From the NCBI GenBank assembly GCA_027366195.1, contig DAHXKW010000127.1, forward strand, positions 1 to 15,667: DNA of 15,667 bases, read 5' to 3'. This document shows positions 1-7,425 of this stretch, one piece after another (the first letter of the stretch is position 1; each line of letters opens with the position of its first letter). The notes under the pieces are model-generated. The model made no database searches and was not told the DNA's origin. It saw only the letters and a program-made list of their open reading frames with translations. The position numbers and the translations under genes are program-made. This DNA is from Alphaproteobacteria bacterium. GTDB lineage: Bacteria; Pseudomonadota; Alphaproteobacteria; G02398745; G023898745.

Positions 1-302
1 AACCAACATGTCTAAATCTATCAGACTATCGTTTATGGGGGTAATAACTACATCGGCGTGGGAATGTGCATAACGAGATAAAAATGTATCGTTACCAGGT
101 GTTGCTGTGATTGATGTTTCTAGATCCTCTTTGCATGCTCGGTTTGATGCGGGATCTAGTCGAATATAGAATATTGAACAGATTGGCCCCGAGCATGGAC
201 CCCCGCATCTGTTCGTCCCGCACATACAACCCCATTCACTTCTTTAGTTAACGCTGAAAAAGCTGATTCTATAAACTCTTGCACTGTCTGAGAAGTGTTT
301 TT
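1..302. other. Chimeric mosaic of truA and mipZ fragments at the window edge
   Basis: This stretch is built from five pieces of sequence found again further along the window. Bases 1-102 are the reverse complement of 1904-2005 (mipZ); 98-150 of 1197-1249 (truA); 143-164 of 2004-2025 (mipZ); 162-194 of 1148-1180 (truA). Bases 192-302 match 1337-1447 (truA) directly. Neighbouring pieces overlap by 3 to 8 shared bases at each join (for example tttgatgc at 143-150). Intact copies of both genes follow, so these are extra fragments. Inverted pieces of nearby DNA joined at microhomology are typical of multiple-displacement-amplification chimeras or a misassembled contig end. A true genomic rearrangement is possible but less likely. 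No gene is encoded here. Confidence 0.85.
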
Positions 303-786
303 CTATAATCAATTTTCAAAAGAATGGCTGATGAAACTAAAGTATGGTGATCAAACGCAAATGGCTAAGAAAATGGCTTTTTGGATGGAAAGACATGACC
401 ATGAGTTTTTTAAGAATATAGACTGTATCATCCCCGTCCCTATTCACTTTTGGCGGCTGTTAAAGCGTCGTTATAATCAAAGTGCTTTAATCGCGGGTCA
501 TATCGGACACATTTGGAAAAAACCGGTTTTGTATTCAGTATTATACAAATCACGTTACACACCGTCTCAAGGAGAAAAAAGTAAAAAAGAACGTTTTGAA
601 AATATTAAAAATTCTTTTGCCGTAGCAAAACCTGAAAAGGTTAAAGGGAAAAATATTGTTTTGATTGATGATGTGTTAACAACAGGTGCAACCTTATCAG
701 AATGCACCCGCGTTTTATACGCATCTGGTGCTAAATCTGTTTATTACCTTACATTTGCTTATCAGCAGGATAAACGACCTTCGTAA
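295..786 (+). CDS. comF: ComF family phosphoribosyltransferase, 5' end missing
   Basis: This is the C-terminal part of a ComF/GntX-type protein, a phosphoribosyltransferase-fold family linked to DNA uptake in competent bacteria. The visible motifs are IIPVPIHFWRLLKRRYNQS, the family's PVP...R.NQs segment, and the PRPP-binding loop VLIDDVLTTGAT near residues 122-133. About 163 residues remain, against roughly 230-250 in the family. The N-terminal cysteine zinc-finger segment is absent. The cause is visible: real comF sequence begins only around base 300, and everything before it, including the GTG at 295, is misjoined truA sequence. The true start therefore lies outside this window and the gene is probably whole in the organism. 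Its 3' end overlaps convergent truA by 38 bases. Family assignment is firm; the cellular role here is unknown. Confidence 0.85.
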   Translation: MFFYNQFSKEWLMKLKYGDQTQMAKKMAFWMERHDHEFFKNIDCIIPVPIHFWRLLKRRYNQSALIAGHIGHIWKKPVLYSVLYKSRYTPSQGEKSKKERFENIKNSFAVAKPEKVKGKNIVLIDDVLTTGATLSECTRVLYASGAKSVYYLTFAYQQDKRPS

Positions 787-1513
787 GGTATAAACCATAA
801 GGGGGGGCCGTTATCCCCGTATCTTTCCGTTTTCCCGAAGAAAATGCTTCTTCAATTGTGTAAACGGACCGTTTCCCCTTACCTATCTCTATAAGCGTGC
901 CCACCATAATTCTGACCTGGTTGTGTAAAAACGCCAGCGCAGAGAAATTTATTGAAATGGCAGAATTGTCATTCTCACATAAGTTGATACAAGCTGTCTT
1001 CAACGTGCGAATTGGGTTGTGCGCCTGACAGTCACTACTACGAAAAGCGTTGAAATTATGATGACCTATAAGTTTGGCGCATCCTTCTTGCATGCACTCT
1101 ATATTTAAAGAAAAAGGTATGTGCCAGGCTCTATCTTGTAATAAGGGGCTCGGGGCCAATCTGTTCAATATTCTATATTCATAATGCCTTTCCAAAGCAT
1201 CAAACCGAGCATGCAAAGAGGATCTAGAAACATCAATCACAGCAACACCAGCACCTTTCAAATAATAATTAAGCCCCCCCATAAGCTTTAAGGGATCCCA
1301 TTCTTTTTCTAAATCAGTATGAATAACTTGGCCCCTAGCATGGACCCCCGCATCTGTTCGTCCCGCACATACAACCCCATTCACTTCTTTAGTTAACGCT
1401 GAAAAAGCTGATTCTATAAACTCTTGCACTGTCTGAGAAGTGTTTTTTTGCTTTTGAAAACCATGGAATAACGTTCCATTGTATTCGATTTTTAAAAAAT
1501 ATCGATATACCAT
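749..1513 (-). CDS. truA: tRNA pseudouridine(38-40) synthase TruA
   Basis: TruA converts uridines 38, 39 and 40 of the tRNA anticodon stem-loop to pseudouridine in the cytoplasm, which supports reading-frame maintenance. The 254 residues match the family's usual length. The catalytic aspartate is D54 in the conserved motif CAGRTDAGVHARGQV. The N-terminus (YFLKIEYNGTLFHGFQKQ) and the C-terminal block FLHNQVRIMVGTLIEIGKG are also typical. The ATG at 1513 gives the correct family N-terminus, although no strong ribosome binding site precedes it. It is convergent with comF, with overlapping 3' ends, and divergent from mipZ. Fragments of this gene are repeated in the chimeric first 302 bases. No frameshift or missing key residue is seen. 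Confidence 0.96.
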   Translation of the reverse strand: MVYRYFLKIEYNGTLFHGFQKQKNTSQTVQEFIESAFSALTKEVNGVVCAGRTDAGVHARGQVIHTDLEKEWDPLKLMGGLNYYLKGAGVAVIDVSRSSLHARFDALERHYEYRILNRLAPSPLLQDRAWHIPFSLNIECMQEGCAKLIGHHNFNAFRSSDCQAHNPIRTLKTACINLCENDNSAISINFSALAFLHNQVRIMVGTLIEIGKGKRSVYTIEEAFSSGKRKDTGITAPPYGLYLTKVVYPADKQM

Positions 1514-1576
1514 TCTATTTTTTTTCTTTTAATGGGTGCTACACTAAAAATATACCAGATGAAATCTTTACAGGGC

Positions 1577-2401
1577 ATGTCGCATCCACGTGTCATCGTT
1601 TTGGGTAATGAAAAAGGTGGAACAGGAAAATCAACAGTTTCAATGCATATCATTACATATTTACTTAAGCACGGTTATTCAGTCGCCTCAATTGATATTG
1701 ATGCCAGACAAGGAACGCTTAGCCGTTATTTAAGTAATCGGGCACAGCAAAAAGAAAAAAACAGACCTGATTTGGCTATGCCAAAACATTTTGAAATTTT
1801 TAATTCGACGTTAGAAAATCGAACAGAAGCAAATGCTGAAGAAACCGAACGTTTTGATGAAACTTTTGCCAAGTGCCAAGATTGTGACTTTGTCGTCATC
1901 GACACACCTGGTAACGATACATTTTTATCTCGTTATGCACATTCCCACGCCGATGTAGTTATTACCCCCATAAACGATAGTCTGATAGATTTAGACATGT
2001 TGGTTCGACTAGATCCCGCATCAAAAGAAATACTAAAACCTAGCTTGTATGCAGAAAATGTTTGGGATCAGAAAAAAAATAAAGCGATTCGAAACCATGG
2101 AAAGATCGACTGGGTTGTTGTACGTAACCGTAAGAATATTGCCCACGCTAAAGGTAAGAATAGTATAGAACCGATATTATCAGCGCTATCAAAGCGCATC
2201 GGCTTCCGCTTTGTGTGTGGTTTTTCTGAACGTATTATTTTTAAAGAACTTTTCTTAGAGGGTATGACCTTAACAGATATCGACCCAAAATCTCAAAAAA
2301 TGCGCCTCGCCCATGTTGCCGCACGCCAAGAACTTGTGCAGCTTATGGATGCCATATTGGGCAATCATACTGACAAACAGGTGAAACAAATATCTGCTTA
2401 A
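1577..2401 (+). CDS. mipZ: MipZ, ParA-type ATPase positioning the division site
   Basis: MipZ is an alphaproteobacterial Walker-type ATPase. It binds near the polar ParB-origin complex and inhibits FtsZ assembly there, confining the division ring to midcell. The sequence has the deviant Walker A motif GNEKGGTGKST at the N-terminus, a Walker B-like VVIDTPG, and the MipZ-specific run from TPINDSLIDLDML through WVVVRNR and GFRFVCGFSERIIFKELFLEGMTL to AARQEL near the end. These separate it from plain ParA. I chose ATG 1577 (MSHPRVIVLGNEKGG) because family members begin a few residues before the P-loop and a weak purine-rich stretch (caggg) precedes it. In-frame ATGs at 1532 and 1559 are alternatives. 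A weak extended -10 (tgctacact, 1537-1545) lies upstream. From this start it is 274 residues, full length. Confidence 0.95.
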   Translation: MSHPRVIVLGNEKGGTGKSTVSMHIITYLLKHGYSVASIDIDARQGTLSRYLSNRAQQKEKNRPDLAMPKHFEIFNSTLENRTEANAEETERFDETFAKCQDCDFVVIDTPGNDTFLSRYAHSHADVVITPINDSLIDLDMLVRLDPASKEILKPSLYAENVWDQKKNKAIRNHGKIDWVVVRNRKNIAHAKGKNSIEPILSALSKRIGFRFVCGFSERIIFKELFLEGMTLTDIDPKSQKMRLAHVAARQELVQLMDAILGNHTDKQVKQISA

Positions 2402-2419
2402 AAATATGAGTTTTGAGCT

Positions 2420-2490
2420 GTCATCCTCGCGCAAGCGAGGATCCATAAAATGACCGACAATAAATGGATTCTCGCCTTCGCGAGAATGAC
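2420..2490. repeat. Palindromic intergenic repeat (two 26-base inverted arms)
   Basis: The left arm (2420-2445, gtcatcctcgcgcaagcgag...) and right arm (2465-2490, ending tctcgccttcgcgagaatgac) are imperfect inverted copies, 21-22 of 26 positions matching, separated by 19 bases. Each arm is also its own small hairpin (CCTCGC-gcaa-GCGAGG and TCTCGC-cttc-GCGAGA). The layout resembles the small dRS3-like palindromes (core ATTCCC...GGGAAT) known from several proteobacteria. It lies just after the mipZ stop and could act as a transcription terminator or mRNA stabiliser. It is probably one copy of a family dispersed in this genome, but no second copy is in the window. Confidence 0.75.
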
Positions 2491-2589
2491 GCGCATTTGC
2501 TCTAACTGCGTTAAACATGAATTTTATATATTTTATACGATATTTTATTGCGCTATCATTAAGGTAACGACAAGGTTTCAAGAACCTCT

Positions 2590-4032
2590 ATGCTCTTACT
2601 CTGCACACTTTTATCCTTTGTCTCCCCCAGCGCTTTCCCCAACCCTAAAGAAAGTAGCAGCCCAAGAGCAGCACAAAGAGGAAGAGCTGCGGCTGTCGCA
2701 GCAGTGGCGCCTGCTATGGCAGCAACACAAGACCAAACTCCTCCCCTACTCAACAACCCATCTTTCGTAGCTCACCCCCAGCAGCACAGTGTTTCTGGTC
2801 AAACAGCATTTAGATCACCCTCAGAGAGACAAGTATCCTTTGTCCCACCCCAGAATGAGAAGAGAGACACAACACCAGGAGAACCTTTCTCGTCGCCACT
2901 TGCTGCTGCTGCCACCTCAAGTACAACGACAGCTCCTGACTCCCAGGCGGCATATGGCCAGGACGCAGAAAGTAAAGACGATGGAAATGATTTAGGTGAG
3001 CAATATGCTGAAAGAACAGGAGGACCCCCTTCCGAAGAAACGGCTATACAAGTGCAAAAAGTGAAGGCAGAAATAGGAGCAATCTTAGATTTTCTGGCAA
3101 AAAAAAGGGCTGATTTTGAGGTTGAGGTAGATTTAGAAACTGATGACCTCCCCTCATTAACTCAGACATTAGGATATCTCACACAAGTAAAAAAGTTTGT
3201 AGAACTAATTGAAGACTATACACGAACAATGAGTGAACTCATCAAAATTTGGGAATCAAATCTAGTACATTTTCCAGCTAAAAAGCCTCCCTCTTCATCA
3301 CCTTCAGGCAATACGACAAAGACAGAAGCGCAAGAAATAGAAGAAGCTCGGACAAAACTTACTGCGGCTGCGTCAAAAAGTTATAGAGCCGATACCTTTA
3401 CTCGAGAAGATCTGATAACTAGGAATATAGCTCTCCATAGATGCATAGCAGATATAGCATGTTTACTAGAAAGAGATAAAGAAAACTCTGACCGATTGAT
3501 AGGGCATATCAATGCTTTAACAGACCTGCTTACAGGTGAAAGCACAACTGGAACTGTGAAAAATCTAGCAAACATATTAACAGAAGCAAAACAAAAACTC
3601 GCTCAAATCCCTACCATACCCCTCTCTCAATCAGCCAGCGGAAGTTTTAGAGGCAGCCGCAGTCCATTCAACGACTCCCTAAGGGGTAGCCCTCTTTCAC
3701 CAACAGATAAAATGGCCTTAATACAGCAACAACAAACTGATACATTAGAGCTGTATCGCATCTATTTTGATGAAGCTTTATCTAGCGCACGAGAGTTTGA
3801 ACCTGAGTACTTAGCCCAATTAAGATCTCAACTAATCAACCTAAATCACACAGCATCTCTAGAAGCAGAGAGAAATGCTGCACAGCGTTCAGCAAACCTC
3901 CAGGGAGAACCCTCTCTTGGAACATCTCCTCAAAACAAAGATTTGAAACTTCCCACTGACCCCCAGCTTAGAGAAATAATAACGAGGCGCCAGAAGAATA
4001 GTGAGGAATGTTGTGGGTGTGTAGTACAATAA
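2590..4032 (+). CDS. Unknown secreted-type protein with C-terminal CaaX-like box
   Basis: I do not recognise this 480-residue protein. Residues 1-16 are hydrophobic (MLLLCTLLSFVSPSAF) and could be a signal peptide, but lack the usual N-terminal positive charges. Residues 20-150 are low-complexity, rich in Ala, Ser, Pro, Gln and Thr. Residues 150-225 and 245-340 are charged, helix-favouring and probably coiled-coil. A Ser/Gly/Pro linker at 345-372 leads to another helical part. The tail is the odd feature: basic TRRQK (465-469), then CCGCVVQ (474-480). CVVQ fits the eukaryotic CaaX prenylation consensus, and the extra cysteines resemble palmitoylated Ras tails. In intracellular bacteria such tails mark effectors lipidated by the host. 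Host delivery is inference. The start at 2590 lacks a clear ribosome binding site. The protease gene follows after 33 bases, probably co-transcribed. Confidence 0.7.
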   Translation: MLLLCTLLSFVSPSAFPNPKESSSPRAAQRGRAAAVAAVAPAMAATQDQTPPLLNNPSFVAHPQQHSVSGQTAFRSPSERQVSFVPPQNEKRDTTPGEPFSSPLAAAATSSTTTAPDSQAAYGQDAESKDDGNDLGEQYAERTGGPPSEETAIQVQKVKAEIGAILDFLAKKRADFEVEVDLETDDLPSLTQTLGYLTQVKKFVELIEDYTRTMSELIKIWESNLVHFPAKKPPSSSPSGNTTKTEAQEIEEARTKLTAAASKSYRADTFTREDLITRNIALHRCIADIACLLERDKENSDRLIGHINALTDLLTGESTTGTVKNLANILTEAKQKLAQIPTIPLSQSASGSFRGSRSPFNDSLRGSPLSPTDKMALIQQQQTDTLELYRIYFDEALSSAREFEPEYLAQLRSQLINLNHTASLEAERNAAQRSANLQGEPSLGTSPQNKDLKLPTDPQLREIITRRQKNSEECCGCVVQ

Positions 4033-4065
4033 GTTGATTTCAAAATATATCCTTGATGAATCATT

Positions 4066-4935
4066 ATGATTCTTTCATTCACCCTACTCTTCGCTATTCG
4101 TATCCCAAAAGGATTTACGCTTAAAGACTATGAGCAGCTTGCAAAAAAATATCATAAAATTGGGCAAAGTGTTTGCCTTGTTTATAACATTTCATCGGGC
4201 GTGCAGCTAACCGGTGTATTAATTGGTCACCGCACAGTCTTAACGGCCGCGCACGGTTTCTCACCTAAACACACCTGTTTTAAACAATCCGGCTGGCGTG
4301 TAAAATTTCCCAATGGTACGATAGCCACTATCATACATATAGAGGTACCAAAAGAATATGTTGCCATCATCCCTAACCCATCATCACAATTTGGAAAAAC
4401 TGGCTATGATAAAGCTATTTGCACCCTAGATTCACCAGTGCACCATATTTGTCCTGCCGCTATAGCTACAAATACAAAACTCCAAGATGATGATTTGCTG
4501 ATTGTAATGACGTATCAAGATCAGAAACTTCTCGCTTTTCAACTGCCCGAGTTTACCTCTATTCATTCAGCTGGTGCCACAGATACTAAAGGCTATACAG
4601 GGAAAATTTATGGCAGTGTCTTTTTTAACCCAGATGGTCCGGCCCATGAAAACAACCCTTTTTTAGAAGAACGCGGACAACGCCCGAGTATCGCCCGTCA
4701 CTATTGGCAAGAATATGGCAAATTACCCTATGCCATGGCATTGCCTGGCGTATCGGGCTCGCCTGTATTTAAGATTGACAAAAATGGCTGCGGACAAGTT
4801 ATTGCTTTAGTTTCAGGCTTTACAAGTATCGATAAAATTTTCGACATTCCCTATCGCAATGCCAGCTATTTTGCCGAACACACATCTTTGAAAAAACTCT
4901 ATGATATTTACCAAACACTATTTGTGTTGTTATAA
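4066..4935 (+). CDS. Trypsin-like serine protease (S1 fold), probably exported
   Basis: This 289-residue protein has a trypsin-fold catalytic triad. The histidine is H63 in VLTAAHGFS, the aspartate is probably D115 in TGYDKAICTL, and the serine is S230 in ALPGVSGSPVF (GxSGSP in place of the usual GDSGGP). The spacing suits a chymotrypsin-like endopeptidase. The first 11 residues (MILSFTLLFAI) are hydrophobic and could be an export signal or membrane anchor, again without a basic start. An in-frame stop at 4057 just upstream limits the start to about 4066; no Shine-Dalgarno is evident. No PDZ domain follows, so it is not a DegP/HtrA protein. It sits 33 bases after the CaaX-tailed protein on the same strand, so the two may act together. 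The substrate is unknown. Confidence 0.8.
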   Translation: MILSFTLLFAIRIPKGFTLKDYEQLAKKYHKIGQSVCLVYNISSGVQLTGVLIGHRTVLTAAHGFSPKHTCFKQSGWRVKFPNGTIATIIHIEVPKEYVAIIPNPSSQFGKTGYDKAICTLDSPVHHICPAAIATNTKLQDDDLLIVMTYQDQKLLAFQLPEFTSIHSAGATDTKGYTGKIYGSVFFNPDGPAHENNPFLEERGQRPSIARHYWQEYGKLPYAMALPGVSGSPVFKIDKNGCGQVIALVSGFTSIDKIFDIPYRNASYFAEHTSLKKLYDIYQTLFVLL

Positions 4936-4986
4936 TTTAAAGTTTACTCGAAATTTATGCCTATCTAGCAGGATCAAAGTCTCCAT

Positions 4987-5133
4987 TTAAATAGAATCTT
5001 TAACACATATCTTAAAAATAGATTCATCAGTTGCCCGCATATCAAAAGAATATGTGGTTAAACAACCAGCCTCCCGATTTATACAAGAGGAAAGATAGTC
5101 AGCAAAATCTGCCTTACCATCTTTATACAGATC
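4987..5133 (-). pseudogene. vapC remnant: C-terminal end of a PIN-domain toxin
   Basis: Read on the minus strand, 5133 to 4990 encodes 48 residues before a TAA stop. They begin DLYKDGKADFADYLSSCINR and continue EAGCLTTYSFDMRA. This matches the end of VapC PIN-domain ribonucleases, where an aDfaDa...a...gc...v.TFD pattern carries the last conserved acidic residues. The family is about 130 residues long and the N-terminal two-thirds are missing. The remnant starts exactly where the antitoxin gene stops, in another frame and without a start codon, so an internal deletion fits. No active toxin can be made. The assignment rests on motif resemblance only. Confidence 0.65.
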
Positions 5134-5360
5134 TATTGTTCTCGAATAACCTGATTCATCTCCTCTACTGTTAATGTTTTTTGTGGCCGAGATAGCAGTC
5201 CTTCAAGCTCCATAATAGATTTTTTTCTCTTCGGTACCAGATGCATCCCTTCTGCTTCTATTGAAAGAAATAGCGTATCTCCTTCATGTAAATTAAAATA
5301 AGCCAACATACTCGTTGGGATAGTAATTTGGCCATATTTTTGTATAGTCAGCTGATCCAT
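5133..5360 (-). CDS. AbrB/VapB-type antitoxin (SpoVT-AbrB DNA-binding domain)
   Basis: This small swapped-hairpin AbrB-fold protein (75 residues from this start) would bind DNA as a dimer. The fold appears as LTIQKYGQITIPTSMLAYFNLHEGDTLFLSIE, followed by a toxin-neutralising tail (ELEGLLSRPQKTLTVEEMNQVIREQ) typical of antitoxins paired with VapC PIN toxins. I chose ATG 5360 because family proteins begin about nine residues before GQ[IV]TIP. An in-frame TTG at 5375 would add five residues and lies close to an AAGG at 5380-5383. The partner toxin downstream is only a remnant, so this is an orphan antitoxin: it may still repress its own promoter, protect against related toxins, or simply be decaying. 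It follows groEL on the same strand after a gap of 67 bases. Confidence 0.85.
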   Translation of the reverse strand: MDQLTIQKYGQITIPTSMLAYFNLHEGDTLFLSIEAEGMHLVPKRKKSIMELEGLLSRPQKTLTVEEMNQVIREQ

Positions 5361-5388
5361 AATATTGATTATCAAATTACCTTGTCAC

Positions 5389-5394
5389 ATTATC
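5389..5394 (-). promoter_or_regulatory. Candidate -10 element for the orphan antitoxin gene
   Basis: On the minus strand this reads GATAAT preceded by TGC, giving the extended -10 TGCGATAAT. The best -35 is a weak TTACCA about 19 bases further upstream. A start near 5382 would leave a leader of about 22 bases to ATG 5360, which supports that start over TTG 5375. Confidence 0.35.
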
Positions 5395-5427
5395 GCATAC
5401 GCTCATAAACTTTTGGTAAATAAAGAA

Positions 5428-7089
5428 TTACATACCGTAGTCCATACCGCCCATACCCATTCCAGGGGCACCGCCCATACCAGCCGCTGAAGCCATCTTG
5501 TCTTCATTTGGTTTGTCACCTACGGCAGCTTCAATAGTCAAGAACATTTTAGCCACAGACGCGGCGTCTTCAAGGGCTGTTCTTGTAACTTTTGTAGGAT
5601 CCAAGATTCCCATTTTAACCATATCACCATATTCACAAGTTTGCGCATTAAATCCAAAGTTGAAATCTTTATTATCAAGGATCTTACCCACAACAACGGC
5701 ACCATCTAGCCCCGCATTTTCAGAAATCTGACGACAAGGACCGGATAGAGCTTTCGCTATAATTTGAATACCAACATGCTGATCTTGATTAATACCTTTT
5801 AAGTCATCCAACTCGGCAACAGCGCGCAGTAAAGCCACTGCACCACCTGGTAGAATACCTTCTTGGATAGCCGCTCTTGTTGCATGCATCGCATCCTCAA
5901 CACGATCTTTACGTTCTTTTTGTTCAACTTCTGTGGCACCGCCAACACGGATAATCGCAACACCACCCGATAACTTTGCCAAACGTTCTTGGAGTTTCTC
6001 ACGATCATAATCTGAAGTAGCTTCTTCGACTTGTGCACGAATTTGGGCACATCGCATATCGATATCAGCTTTTGTACCCTCACCATCAATAATCGTACAG
6101 TCATCTTTCGAGATGCGTACTTTCTTGGATTTACCAAGATGCGCTAAAGTCACACTTTCAAGCTTCATACCAAGATCATCAGAAATGACGGTACCACCTG
6201 TTAACACGCCAATATCTTCTAAAATAGCCTTACGGCGATCTCCAAAAGCGGGTGCTTTAACAGCGGCTATCTTAAGACCACCACGTAACTTGTTAACAAC
6301 TAAAGTTGCCAAAGCCTCTCCTTCAACATCCTCAGCGATAATTAACAAAGCACGGTTGGCTTGAACAACAGCTTCAAGAACTGGTAATAGAGGTTGCAAA
6401 CTGGATAGTTTTTTATCGAAGATTAAAATTAAAGGATTATCCAATTCAACAATACGTTTTTCCATATTGGTGCAGAAGTACGGAGAAATGTACCCACGAT
6501 CAAACTGCATACCTTCTACAACATCCAACTCAGAGTTCACAGATTTCGCTTCTTCAATGGTGATGACACCTTCCTTACCGACTCTTTCAAAAGCTTTGGC
6601 AAGCATATCACCAATTTCCTTTTCCCCATTGGCTGAAATTGTACCCACTTGAGCAATTTCTTCGTTGGTTTTAATTGCTTTAGATTTAGATTTTAAGAGC
6701 TCTGTTACTTTGTTTATGGCCAAATCCATACCACGGGTAATATCCATAGGATTCATACCGGCGGCAACAACTTTGAATCCTTCATGAATCATAACTTGAG
6801 CAAGCACAGTTGCTGTTGTCGTACCATCACCCACAAGATCGCCTGTTTTCGACGGGACTTGACGGCCAAGTTGCGCCCCCATATCTTCAAATTTGTCTTC
6901 TAGCTCTTCAAAAGCATTAGCCACAGATACACCATCTTTTGTCACGCGAGGACTACCAAACGATTTGGACAACACAACCGTACGTCCTTTGGGACCTAAT
7001 GTCACTTTGACGGCGTTGGCTAACTTATCGAAACCACGAAGCATCTTTTGGCGTGCTTCAGAACCAAAACGAACTTGCTTAACAGACAT
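5428..7089 (-). CDS. groEL: Chaperonin GroEL (60 kDa subunit)
   Basis: GroEL forms the double-ring ATP-driven chamber that folds cytoplasmic proteins under a GroES lid. The 553 residues cover the full family length. They include the equatorial start VKVTLGPKGRTVVL, the ATP-binding GDGTTTATV (residues 87-95, containing the catalytic aspartate), the RVEDAMHATRAA block, and the Gly/Met-rich tail GMGGMDYGM. It follows groES by 11 bases with an excellent ribosome binding site (aaaggaggcgcat before ATG), so the two form one operon under the CIRCE-controlled promoter. Small divergences include one extra residue in VSVANAFEELEDKFED and PGGA where PGGG is usual near the nucleotide site. In intracellular bacteria GroEL is commonly very abundant. 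Confidence 0.98.
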   Translation of the reverse strand: MSVKQVRFGSEARQKMLRGFDKLANAVKVTLGPKGRTVVLSKSFGSPRVTKDGVSVANAFEELEDKFEDMGAQLGRQVPSKTGDLVGDGTTTATVLAQVMIHEGFKVVAAGMNPMDITRGMDLAINKVTELLKSKSKAIKTNEEIAQVGTISANGEKEIGDMLAKAFERVGKEGVITIEEAKSVNSELDVVEGMQFDRGYISPYFCTNMEKRIVELDNPLILIFDKKLSSLQPLLPVLEAVVQANRALLIIAEDVEGEALATLVVNKLRGGLKIAAVKAPAFGDRRKAILEDIGVLTGGTVISDDLGMKLESVTLAHLGKSKKVRISKDDCTIIDGEGTKADIDMRCAQIRAQVEEATSDYDREKLQERLAKLSGGVAIIRVGGATEVEQKERKDRVEDAMHATRAAIQEGILPGGAVALLRAVAELDDLKGINQDQHVGIQIIAKALSGPCRQISENAGLDGAVVVGKILDNKDFNFGFNAQTCEYGDMVKMGILDPTKVTRTALEDAASVAKMFLTIEAAVGDKPNEDKMASAAGMGGAPGMGMGGMDYGM

Positions 7090-7100
7090 ATGCGCCTCCT

Positions 7101-7385
7101 TTACGCTTTAACTACAATACCAAGAATATCTTGTTCTTTCATGACTATGTGATCTTGATCGATTTCCGTACCAGCCCATTTTCCAAACACAATACGATCA
7201 CCAACCTTAACACTTACAGGAATCAAATCGCCATCTTTATTGCGCGCACCTTCTCCAACAGCAAGTACTTCACCTTCCATAGGTTTCTCTTTCGCTGTAT
7301 CAGGAATAATAATCCCTCCCGCTGTTTTAGACTCAGTTTGTAGACGTTTTACCCAAACATTATCACGCAAAGGCTTAATTTGCAT
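7101..7385 (-). CDS. groES: Co-chaperonin GroES (10 kDa lid)
   Basis: GroES forms the seven-subunit lid that closes the GroEL cavity. The 94-residue product starts MQIKPLRDNVWVKRL. It carries the mobile-loop region ESKTAGGIIIPDTAKEKP and the domains around GEVLAVGEGARNKDG and VGDRIVFGKWAGTEI, all family landmarks, at normal length. ATG 7385 is chosen over an upstream in-frame start at 7409 because it follows aggagga and gives the standard N-terminus; the longer form would also run through the CIRCE operator. It is the first gene of the groES-groEL operon. Confidence 0.97.
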   Translation of the reverse strand: MQIKPLRDNVWVKRLQTESKTAGGIIIPDTAKEKPMEGEVLAVGEGARNKDGDLIPVSVKVGDRIVFGKWAGTEIDQDHIVMKEQDILGIVVKA

Positions 7386-7388
7386 TGC

Positions 7389-7395
7389 TCCTCCT
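7389..7395 (-). promoter_or_regulatory. Strong groES ribosome binding site
   Basis: The minus strand reads aggagga, nearly the full anti-Shine-Dalgarno complement, a few bases before ATG 7385. It decides the groES start and suggests high translation. Confidence 0.85.
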
Positions 7396-7398
7396 AAA

Positions 7399-7425
7399 TT
7401 AGCACTCAACGACTTAGACTGCTAA
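7399..7425. promoter_or_regulatory. CIRCE operator for HrcA
   Basis: The sequence is TTAGCACTC, nine bases, GACTGCTAA. The consensus is TTAGCACTC-N9-GAGTGCTAA, so there is a single mismatch in the right arm. CIRCE is the binding site of the heat-shock repressor HrcA and commonly lies at the transcription start of groES. Here it overlaps the predicted start of the promoter just upstream. An hrcA gene is expected elsewhere in the genome. Confidence 0.93.

Noticed and set aside
1532..1576. Longer MipZ start at ATG 1532
   Set aside because: The added 15 residues are not family-like and no ribosome binding site precedes it; a possible -10 element overlaps this stretch.
2559..2756. Ala/Leu-rich open frame on the minus strand opposite the 480-residue protein
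   Set aside because: It is antisense to low-complexity Ala/Pro codons of the real gene; such GC-rich repeats open frames on both strands. It has no domain and no ribosome binding site.
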